From assembly GCA_017460265.1 (NCBI GenBank), contig JAFUBJ010000482.1, positions 1 through 5,053 of the forward strand: 5,053 nt of DNA, in the 5' to 3' direction. Origin of the DNA: Atopobiaceae bacterium (GTDB lineage: Bacteria; Actinomycetota; Coriobacteriia; Coriobacteriales; Atopobiaceae). Numbering within the stretch: position 1 is the first letter of the stretch; each line of letters opens with the position of its first letter. Under the pieces are notes generated by a model. It ran no database searches and had not been told where the DNA came from. It worked only from the letters and a program-made list of their open reading frames with translations. Shown here piece by piece: positions 1-5,053 of this stretch. Both the position numbers and the translations under genes were made by a program.

Positions 1-374
1 ACCTCCTTATGGTTGATACGACTAACTGCTATGTTGGCGTCTATCAGGGTCGCCAGGGAAGCTGGAATCGCATCCAATACTGGCGTTGCTCTTGTGGCGC
101 ATCGGGCACGCCTACCGTCAAGGGCGTGTTCTCGGTATTCAAGAAGCCCCTCTGGTTTGGGCATGCGGGTGAGTACCGTGTGTGGTATGCAACTGGTTTC
201 TATCAGGAGTATTATTTCCACTCGGTTCTCTATACCGACGACAACTACCAGAACAGGTTTGTTGATGCACGACTGGGCAAGCACATCTCCCAGGGTTGCA
301 TCCGCATGGACATCAAGAATGCCAAGTGGATTTATGATCACATTCCTGATGGCTCGACTGTCGTAACCTACTAG
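1..374 (+). CDS. L,D-transpeptidase (YkuD domain), C-terminal part, 5' end outside window
   Basis: This is the catalytic domain of a probable L,D-transpeptidase, the family that forms 3-3 cross-links in peptidoglycan or attaches proteins to it outside the membrane, using an active-site cysteine. Counting from the ATG at base 9, the sequence shows a GTPTVKGVF stretch (residues 33-41), typical of the YkuD core, a conserved His at 71 (YFHSV), and the signature S-Q-G-C-I-R-M at 94-100 with catalytic Cys97. The frame stays open to the window edge (Leu-Leu before the ATG). The first core strand (LLMVDTTNCYVGVYQG) runs across that ATG, so it is very likely an internal Met and the gene starts upstream. 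The missing N-terminal part may carry a signal peptide and repeats like those of the next two genes, but that cannot be seen. The stop is TAG at 372-374. The next gene starts about 44 bases downstream, probably in the same operon. Confidence 0.88.
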   Translation, partial: LLMVDTTNCYVGVYQGRQGSWNRIQYWRCSCGASGTPTVKGVFSVFKKPLWFGHAGEYRVWYATGFYQEYYFHSVLYTDDNYQNRFVDARLGKHISQGCIRMDIKNAKWIYDHIPDGSTVVTY

Positions 375-404
375 CTCTTTGTGGTACTTCGCGTTTGTTT
401 TGTT

Positions 405-421
405 GGAAGTGGTTTGGTTTG
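405..421 (+). promoter_or_regulatory. Ribosome binding site deciding a TTG start
   Basis: GGAAG at 405-409 lies nine bases before the TTG at 419-421. This pair supports the TTG at 419 over the TTG at 395, which has no comparable purine run at a suitable distance. The chosen start also gives a signal peptide of normal length with a short basic n-region. Confidence 0.55.
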
Positions 422-2833
422 TCTCTGCTCAGAAAGTCCTTCTCGTCCTTCGTCGCCCTCTCGCTTGTCTTTTCGCTTGTCCCCAGTCATGCTCTTGCTG
501 AGGCTATCGATGAAAGTGGGGGAGATCATCAGGATCAGTCAGTTCTTGTCGAAACGCAGCCAGAGGAGACCACAGCCCCACTTGAAGACAGTTCTTCGTC
601 CGAAGAGCAGGTTGGTGAGAATCAGCAGGTTCAACCGGAGGAGAATGACGCTCAGGAGCCGGGCGAAATCCCATTTCCTGCCGGCGATGAAGACGTAGAA
701 GACGTCGATCTTCCTGAAGGCGGCAGTGACCCCGCCGACGATCAAACCGCTGATGGTGACGATGTCACATCCGATCAAGAGGAGTCTGAAGAGCCTGAAA
801 AGCCTGAGGACGATGCGGATGAGGAGCAGGACAAGGAAGAAGAGGAAGAGGACAAGGAGAAGCTCGAGGCCGAGGCCGAGAAGAAGGCCGTACCGACTCT
901 CTCCGCCGTTGCCCATGTCCAGAACATCGGCTGGCAGAAGCCCAAGGGTTTCGGGGAGCTCGTCGGCACATCGGGCAGGTCTCTCCGCGTCGAGGCGCTG
1001 CGGCTGTCCCTGGAGGGCGAGGGCATCCCGTCCGGCTCCATCGAGTACCAGGCCCACGTCCAGAACGTCGGGTGGCAGGGCTGGGTCCGCGACGGCCAGA
1101 CGGCCGGGACTTCGGGAAGGTCGCTGCGCATCGAGGCCCTGAAGGTCCGCCTCACGGGCGACCTCGCCAAGGAGTACGACGTCTACTACCAGGTGCACGC
1201 CCAGAACGTCGGCTGGATGGGCCTTGCCAAGAACGGGGAGGCGAGCGGGACGTCCGGCCGCTCGTACCGGCTCGAGGGCGTGCGCGTCTGGCTTGTGAGG
1301 AAGGGCGAGGCGAAGCCCAAGGCCTCGTCGGACACTTCGAAGGCCTTCATGGGCATCATCGGCCTCCAGGGTCAGGCCCATGTGCAGAACGTGGGCTGGA
1401 TGTCCCCCGTCGGGGGCGGCTCAGTGATGGGCACCACGGGGCGCTCGCTGCGCGTCGAGGGCGTCAGGCTCTCCATCGTCGGGCTCGATGTCTCCGGCGG
1501 CATCAGCTATCGCTCCCATGTCCAGAACGTCGGCTGGCAGGGCTGGGTCAGAGACGGGGCATTGTCCGGAACGCAGGGGCGCTCGCTCCGTGTGGAGGCC
1601 TTTGAGGCCAAGCTGACGGGCGACATTGCCGACGAGTACGATCTGTACTACCGTGCCCACGTGCAGAACGTCGGTTGGCTTGCTTGGGCAAAGAACGGAG
1701 AGGCTGCAGGTTCTACTGGTCTTGCCTATCGCGTCGAGGCCCTTCAGATACAGATGGTGCCAAAGGGATCAGCTGCACCGGCTAACGACAGTGGCTATTC
1801 AGCCACATGCTTGAGTCCCTCTTACGTGCAGTACGCCGCGCTTGTCCACGGATCCTCATGGCAGTCGTATGTCAAGAACGGATCAACTGCGGGCACCACG
1901 GGTAAGTCGTTGCGTTTAGAGGGTATTCGCGTGCGCGTTGCCAGCGATGGCTATGGCCTTGGAGGCTCCATCTCGTACCGCATAAAACCGATCTCTGGCT
2001 CTTGGAGCGGTTGGGCGTCAAACGGCTCTGACCTTACATCTGCTAAGGGTGTTGAGACCGTTGAGATAAAGCTCAGTGGTGGTCTGGCATCCGCCTACGA
2101 TGTCTACTATCGTGCCCATGTGAGCGGTGTTGGTTGGCGAGATTGGGCTAAGAACGGTGCATCGGCTGGCTCGCTAGGCACAACGCGCACTATTGAGGCC
2201 ATTCAGATCCGCCTCGTCAGCAAGGGCGGATCCGCTCCCGGACCCACGGCATATCCCTTGGGCACCGTTGTCAAGACAGGGTGGCAGAATCCGTCTAACT
2301 ATCCGCAGGTTTCGAGCGTGTCCGTTGTGCTGCCCTCTTACGCCTCCGGCTACCATACCTATGTCACCCCCTCGCGCATCTCGATAAATGCCTCGCGCGA
2401 GCAGTGTGTCGAGGCCTTCATTGCTCGTGCATATGAGTACTTGGGGACTCCCTTCCGCGAGCCCTGGTCACGCGCACCTGGTCAAGGCGTCGATTGCTCC
2501 GGTCTCGTACTTCAGTGTCTGTATGCCACCGGCATGGACCTTGAGCATGCTCGGGGTACGGAACAGGTTGGCGGCTATAACCCCTATAATCACTATTGGG
2601 TTCCCGCGCAGACCTATAACTCCATGCGTTGGTATGAGAACGGCACGTTCAAGCCGGTATCTATTGGCAGCATGAGGAGGGGAGACTTGGTCTTCTACAC
2701 GGGACACGTGGCAATCTATCTTGGCGGCGGCAAGATCATCCATTCGACGAGCGCTAATGTGCCCCATTCAGGTGTCGTCATTTCCGATGTAAACATCTGG
2801 CCGGTCATTGGCGTGCAACGTCCCTTTGTCTAA
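419..2833 (+). CDS. Secreted ChW-repeat protein with C-terminal NlpC/P60 endopeptidase domain
   Basis: This is a probable exported peptidoglycan hydrolase; NlpC/P60 enzymes usually cut D-Glu/mDAP-type bonds in stem peptides. I chose the TTG at 419 (804 residues) because GGAAG lies at 405-409, nine bases upstream, and it gives a clean signal peptide: MSLLRK, a hydrophobic core, then cleavage after SHALA (residue 27). A TTG at 395 would add eight Trp-rich residues and has a poorer ribosome site. Residues 28-157 are an acidic linker (54 Asp/Glu in 130, no Lys/Arg in its first 100). Nine repeats of the form AHVQNVGW...GTSGRSLRVEAL follow: about 165-200, 212-247, 259-296, 320-355, 366-401, 413-450, 474-509, 522-553 and 566-603. 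They match clostridial hydrophobic W repeats; the last three are degenerate. A linker (604-658) leads to the NlpC/P60 domain (659-804) with Cys693 (VDCSG), His763 (GHVAIY) and His775 (IIHS). No LPXTG or membrane anchor is visible. The family call is firm; the repeats' ligand is unknown. Confidence 0.9.
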   Translation: MSLLRKSFSSFVALSLVFSLVPSHALAEAIDESGGDHQDQSVLVETQPEETTAPLEDSSSSEEQVGENQQVQPEENDAQEPGEIPFPAGDEDVEDVDLPEGGSDPADDQTADGDDVTSDQEESEEPEKPEDDADEEQDKEEEEEDKEKLEAEAEKKAVPTLSAVAHVQNIGWQKPKGFGELVGTSGRSLRVEALRLSLEGEGIPSGSIEYQAHVQNVGWQGWVRDGQTAGTSGRSLRIEALKVRLTGDLAKEYDVYYQVHAQNVGWMGLAKNGEASGTSGRSYRLEGVRVWLVRKGEAKPKASSDTSKAFMGIIGLQGQAHVQNVGWMSPVGGGSVMGTTGRSLRVEGVRLSIVGLDVSGGISYRSHVQNVGWQGWVRDGALSGTQGRSLRVEAFEAKLTGDIADEYDLYYRAHVQNVGWLAWAKNGEAAGSTGLAYRVEALQIQMVPKGSAAPANDSGYSATCLSPSYVQYAALVHGSSWQSYVKNGSTAGTTGKSLRLEGIRVRVASDGYGLGGSISYRIKPISGSWSGWASNGSDLTSAKGVETVEIKLSGGLASAYDVYYRAHVSGVGWRDWAKNGASAGSLGTTRTIEAIQIRLVSKGGSAPGPTAYPLGTVVKTGWQNPSNYPQVSSVSVVLPSYASGYHTYVTPSRISINASREQCVEAFIARAYEYLGTPFREPWSRAPGQGVDCSGLVLQCLYATGMDLEHARGTEQVGGYNPYNHYWVPAQTYNSMRWYENGTFKPVSIGSMRRGDLVFYTGHVAIYLGGGKIIHSTSANVPHSGVVISDVNIWPVIGVQRPFV
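911..1306 (+). repeat. ChW triad 1 of the NlpC/P60 protein
   Basis: Three ChW repeats form an A-B-C unit. A starts AHVQNIGWQK, B has GWQGWVRDG and ends in LTGDLA, and C follows YDVYYQ, has GLAKNG and ends in LVRKG. All three keep the core pattern Gly-Trp...GTSGRS(L/Y)R(V/I/L)E. Codons here are almost entirely G/C-ending, unlike those in triad 3. Confidence 0.85.
1376..1768 (+). repeat. ChW triad 2 of the NlpC/P60 protein
   Basis: This is a second A-B-C unit, starting 155 residues after the first. A is AHVQNVGWMS, B is SHVQNVGWQGWVRDG ending LTGDIA, and C follows YDLYYR with WAKNGEAAG and ends in MVPKG. The third repeat departs from GTTGRSLR at GSTGLAYR. Confidence 0.85.
1838..2227 (+). repeat. 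ChW triad 3 of the NlpC/P60 protein, degenerate
   Basis: The third A-B-C unit starts 154 residues after the second but has lost much of the consensus. A reads ALVHGSSWQSYVKNG, B reads SGSWSGWASNG with SAKGVETVE in place of the TGRSLRVE core, and C keeps YDVYYRAHVSGVGW and WAKNG. The triad order and spacing are kept, so it derives from the same unit despite the divergence. Confidence 0.7.
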
Positions 2834-2850
2834 CGATGACCATTAATAAT

Positions 2851-2864
2851 AAAGGGGTGTAATG
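2851..2864 (+). promoter_or_regulatory. Ribosome binding site of the CHAP-domain gene
   Basis: AAAGGGG at 2851-2857 precedes the ATG at 2862 by four bases. The 28-base gap from the previous stop leaves little space for a separate promoter, so this gene probably depends on read-through transcription from upstream. Confidence 0.65.
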
Positions 2865-3470
2865 AAAGGTATAGGCTCTCGCGTTATATCGGCCTCACTT
2901 TTCGCTGTGTTGGCATTTTCCCCGCTCGGTGCACTTGCTGAGGATTCGTCTACTGTCCTTGACGAGACGGTCCAGGATCAACAAGTGGAGACCGTCCTCG
3001 ACGAAGATATCGTCGAGGATGCGGTTGATGAGCAGCAGAGCGAAGAAGCAGCCTCGTTTGTCGACGATACGACGGGGGGCACTGATTCAGAGGCCCTTCC
3101 TTCCTCAGAGAGCGCTGAGCCTGAAGAGCCCGCTGAGGATGGGCAGGAAATGGCCGTCGAGAACGACGAACCTGCCGATGTCGAGGAGGAGCTCACAGAT
3201 CAGGCCATTGAAGATTCTGAGCTTACGGCCTCCTCTGACTCTTCCGCCCTGCCATCCGTGCAGTACTCCGCTCACGTCCAAAACGTCGGGTGGCAACCCT
3301 TCGTCAAGGACGGTGCCCTCGGTGGAACCTCAGGTCGTTCGCTGCGCATGGAGGCTCTCAAGGTCACGGTATCCCTTCCCAAAGGTGTTGCCGGAGGCGT
3401 GGAGTATCGCTCTCAGGTGCAAAACGTGGGATGGCTTTCTTGGGTCAGGGATGGCGCCCTGTGCGGATAA
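2862..3470 (+). CDS. 5' fragment of the interrupted gene: signal peptide, acidic linker, 1.5 ChW repeats
   Basis: This is the part of the interrupted gene with proper expression signals. The ATG is preceded by AAAGGGG at 2851-2857, four bases away, and lies 28 bases after the upstream stop, which fits translation within the same operon. The 202-residue product has a signal peptide (MKGIGSRVIS, then a hydrophobic stretch to GALA at 26), a Lys/Arg-free acidic linker, one complete ChW repeat (137-172) and half of a second that ends at GALCG. If made, it would be exported as a short acidic protein with no enzymatic domain. It could be annotated as a separate small gene, but the same-frame continuation after the stop shows it is a truncation. 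Confidence 0.7.
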   Translation: MKGIGSRVISASLFAVLAFSPLGALAEDSSTVLDETVQDQQVETVLDEDIVEDAVDEQQSEEAASFVDDTTGGTDSEALPSSESAEPEEPAEDGQEMAVENDEPADVEEELTDQAIEDSELTASSDSSALPSVQYSAHVQNVGWQPFVKDGALGGTSGRSLRMEALKVTVSLPKGVAGGVEYRSQVQNVGWLSWVRDGALCG

Positions 3471-3665
3471 TCCGGTCGTTCGCTGCGCGTGGAGGCCTTC
3501 CCGATGAGGCTCTATGGCGATGCAGCAAATCGCTACGACCGCTGTTATCGTGTGCCCGTCCTAAACATCGGTTGGATGGGATGGGCCAAAAACGGAGAGT
3601 TGTCTGGAACCACGGGCAAGGCGCTCCGTATGGAGGCTGTCCAGGTTCTCGTCGTTCCCAAGGGT
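3270..3665 (+). repeat. ChW triad 1 of the CHAP protein, containing the stop codon
   Basis: This is an A-B-C unit with A AHVQNVGWQPFVKDG, B SQVQNVGWLSWVRDG and C VPVLNIGWMGWAKNG ending VVPKGDSAP. The B repeat contains the TAA at 3468-3470. The C repeat has uncommon changes at conserved sites: YDVYYR has become YDRCYR, and HVQN has become PVLN. Confidence 0.82.
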
Positions 3666-4967
3666 GATAGTGCTCCCAGTCTGAAGGGCTCGGATGTTGC
3701 CGAGGCCTTCCGTGATGGCGGCTCCCTAAGCGTTCAGTCGCATGTCCAAAACATCGGTTGGCAGGCGGTTGTCGGTTCTGGCGTAGTTTCGGGAACTACG
3801 GGTAGGTCGCTCCGCGTCGAATCCTTCAAGGTTAACGTGACGGGAGCTAACGCTCCCGGTGGCATCAAATACTGCTCTCACGTCCAAAACATTGGTTGGC
3901 AGAATTGGGTGAACGGAGGATCGATCTCCGGCACCACCGGAAGGTCGCTTCGCGTCGAGGCAATTCGTGCCGAGCTTACGGGCGAACTTGCATCAAGCTA
4001 TGACCTCTACTATCGCGTCCATGTTCAGGACATCGGCTGGCTCTCATGGGCTAAGAACGGAGAGGCCGCTGGTACTGCGGGAAGGTCTGCTCGCATAGAG
4101 GCGCTTCAGTTCTGTCTTGTCCCCAAGGGCGGCTCTGCTCCGTCAAACAATGGCGCAGCCACCAAGATGCACTTCCTTGTTGGTGTTTCGTATAGCTTTG
4201 AGGGGTTGAAGACGTACGTTCTAACCGCCACTTCCTGGGAGGGCGCGGGGGAGTCAAGCGCCTTGTCCTACCGCTTCTCCTGGCAGCGTCAGGGAGAAGA
4301 GGAACAGCATGTCATCCGCGACTGGTCTTCCACGCGAACCGCCAAGCTCACCGTCGACGACATGCCAGATCAAGAAGGAACGTACCTTCTTGTCATCGAG
4401 CAGAAAGACGGATACGGAAACACCTACGCTAGCTCCAAGTCCGTCTACTATAAGCCTAGTACCGGTACGTGCCAGGAGCTGATAAATGCCGCCTCGAAGG
4501 ACATCGGGTACTACGTTGGAAACGACCCACAGACTGGCAGCAAGTTTGGTCGCTGGTATGAAGCCAAGGTCGACAAGAACACCAGGAACTATGATTTTGG
4601 CGACGACGGCGTTGCCTATTGCGTCATGGCAGTTAGTTATTGGATGGACTTGGCGAAGGTGTATGGCCCCGGTCTTCCTCGTGCGGGCTGCGAAGGAGTC
4701 TACTTTGCCGCTCTCGCAGACGGTCGTACCGTGAGCGCCACAAGCATTCAGCCCGGCATGCTCATTCTGTACGATTGGGATGGTGACAAGCTTCCCGATC
4801 ACATTGGCATTGTAGAAAAGCGCATCAATTCCCATACCTATCAGACCATTGAAGGCAACACGAACAATACGTCTGCCGGGTCGCAGGACAACGGTGGGTG
4901 GGTCGCACGACGTACGCGGACCATCGAAGATGGCATCCTCTGCGGCGTGGTCCCTTACTACTCGTAG
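3504..4967 (+). CDS. 3' fragment of the interrupted gene: ChW repeats, Ig-like segment, CHAP domain
   Basis: This is the continuation after the internal TAA. A GTG at 3489 is possible, but the ATG at 3504 is better placed: GGAGG lies at 3491-3495, eight bases upstream and 33 bases after the stop, so ribosomes ending at 3470 could in principle restart here. The product would be 487 residues with the rest of repeat 2, repeats 3-6, the Ig-like segment and the whole CHAP domain (Cys, His and Asn motifs all present). It has no signal peptide, so it would stay in the cytoplasm, where a peptidoglycan hydrolase has no substrate. The GGAGG also encodes the conserved Val-Glu-Ala of a repeat, so its fit as a ribosome site may be chance. 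The preserved catalytic residues suggest the interruption is recent or an artefact. Confidence 0.5.
   Translation: MRLYGDAANRYDRCYRVPVLNIGWMGWAKNGELSGTTGKALRMEAVQVLVVPKGDSAPSLKGSDVAEAFRDGGSLSVQSHVQNIGWQAVVGSGVVSGTTGRSLRVESFKVNVTGANAPGGIKYCSHVQNIGWQNWVNGGSISGTTGRSLRVEAIRAELTGELASSYDLYYRVHVQDIGWLSWAKNGEAAGTAGRSARIEALQFCLVPKGGSAPSNNGAATKMHFLVGVSYSFEGLKTYVLTATSWEGAGESSALSYRFSWQRQGEEEQHVIRDWSSTRTAKLTVDDMPDQEGTYLLVIEQKDGYGNTYASSKSVYYKPSTGTCQELINAASKDIGYYVGNDPQTGSKFGRWYEAKVDKNTRNYDFGDDGVAYCVMAVSYWMDLAKVYGPGLPRAGCEGVYFAALADGRTVSATSIQPGMLILYDWDGDKLPDHIGIVEKRINSHTYQTIEGNTNNTSAGSQDNGGWVARRTRTIEDGILCGVVPYYS
3738..4130 (+). repeat. ChW triad 2 of the CHAP protein
   Basis: This is a well-kept A-B-C unit starting 156 residues after the previous one. 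A is SHVQNIGWQAVV, B is SHVQNIGWQNWVNGG ending LTGELA, and C follows YDLYYR with VHVQDIGWLSWAKNG and ends LVPKGGSAP. It shares a 14-base identical stretch (4053-4066) with the C repeat of triad 2 in the NlpC/P60 gene (1691-1704). Confidence 0.85.
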
Positions 4968-5012
4968 GTGTAGCTCTACTGGCAAAGAAGAAACGCTTTG
5001 TGCTTTATTATC

Positions 5013-5053
5013 AGCCGCAGGCTTAGGATTACTCGATTCCTAAGCCTGCGGCT
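5013..5053 (+). terminator. Probable intrinsic terminator hairpin (3' T-tract outside window)
   Basis: A perfect 16-bp inverted repeat, AGCCGCAGGCTTAGGA at 5013-5028 and its complement at 5038-5053, has a nine-base loop and starts 45 bases after the last stop. The stem base is GC-rich, as expected for an intrinsic terminator. The window ends at the last base of the stem, so the T-run that would confirm it cannot be seen. It could also be part of a dispersed palindrome. Confidence 0.65.

Larger units (their letters stand above)
2862..4967 (+). pseudogene. Secreted ChW-repeat protein with CHAP-type amidase domain, interrupted by in-frame TAA
   Basis: Read through one stop, this is a single frame of 701 codons with the same plan as the preceding gene. 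It has a signal peptide (1-26, ending GALA), an acidic linker (27-130; 38 Asp/Glu in 104, no Lys/Arg), six ChW repeats (about 137-172, 185-221, 231-268, 293-327, 339-373, 386-423), an Ig-like or beta-rich segment (about 439-531) and a CHAP-type cysteine amidase/endopeptidase domain (about 537-701). Likely catalytic residues are Cys587 (AYCVMAVSYW), His647 (DHIGIVE) and Asn666 (EGNT). TAA at 3468-3470 (codon 203) falls in repeat 2 where other copies read GTSGRS or GTTGRS, and SGRSLRVEAF continues in the same frame, so this is a nonsense change and not an indel. An intact gene would cut peptidoglycan outside the cell. As written, the signal peptide and enzyme are separated, so secreted activity is probably lost, unless the stop is a sequencing error. 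Confidence 0.82.

Noticed and set aside
9..11. ATG as the true start of the L,D-transpeptidase
   Set aside because: The first strand of the YkuD core crosses it, the frame is open to the window edge, and there is no signal peptide. It is most likely an internal Met.
539..1381. 280-codon open frame on the minus strand
   Set aside because: It lies opposite the acidic linker and GC3-rich ChW repeats. Such codon bias removes antisense stops, and the predicted protein shows no recognisable domain.
2228..2833. LPXTG sorting signal or C-terminal membrane anchor
   Set aside because: The protein ends within the NlpC/P60 domain (…GVQRPFV) with no LPXTG, hydrophobic helix or basic tail. The CHAP protein also lacks them.
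3468..3470. Programmed read-through or an altered genetic code at the internal TAA
   Set aside because: TAA also ends the upstream gene and TAG ends the others, so there is no reassignment. TAA is not the selenocysteine or pyrrolysine codon, and no recoding signal is visible.
3461..3506. Frameshift as the cause of the interruption
   Set aside because: The frame before and after the TAA is the same, and the repeat consensus continues without gain or loss of bases.
911..4130. CRISPR-like or tandem DNA repeat array
   Set aside because: The periodicity is at protein level with codon-level divergence between copies; there are no short identical repeats with unique spacers.
4254..4985. 243-codon open frame on the minus strand
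   Set aside because: It lies opposite the Ig-like and CHAP region, which has clear catalytic motifs on the + strand. The reverse product shows no recognisable family features.

Overview
The window is a compact, one-strand block of cell-surface and cell-wall genes. All coding is on the + strand and the gaps between genes are tens of bases, so it looks like one operon. Sequence alone does not fix the organism. Signal-peptide-bearing proteins made of repeated hydrophobic-W modules (ChW, 'clostridial hydrophobic W' family) joined to peptidoglycan enzymes, with moderately high GC, suggest a Gram-positive gut-type actinobacterium of the Coriobacteriia (Collinsella/Olsenella-like). This placement is an inference from family knowledge.

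Layout. Bases 1-374 hold the C-terminal catalytic domain of an L,D-transpeptidase (YkuD fold) whose 5' end lies outside the window. After 44 bases, a TTG-started gene (419-2833) encodes a secreted protein of about 804 residues: signal peptide, very acidic linker, nine ChW-type repeats in three triads, and a C-terminal NlpC/P60 endopeptidase domain. After 28 bases, a second gene of the same plan (2862-4967) has a signal peptide, an acidic linker, six ChW repeats in two triads, an Ig-like segment and a C-terminal CHAP-type amidase/endopeptidase domain. This gene is interrupted by an in-frame TAA at 3468-3470 inside its second repeat, with no frameshift. A 16-bp perfect hairpin (5013-5053) at the window's end is probably the operon terminator.

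How the genes fit together. The three products carry three different peptidoglycan-active domains: a transpeptidase that makes cross-links, and two cysteine hydrolases that cut peptide bonds. The ChW repeats are the likely targeting or adhesion part. No sortase motif or C-terminal membrane anchor is visible, so retention at the wall presumably depends on the repeats.

Nothing here is clearly a new system. The points most worth a second look are the single-stop interruption with a possible downstream restart site, the shared three-repeat 'A-B-C' super-repeat in both proteins, and a sharp GC3 shift across the first four to five repeats of the first full gene, which suggests recombination or gene conversion.
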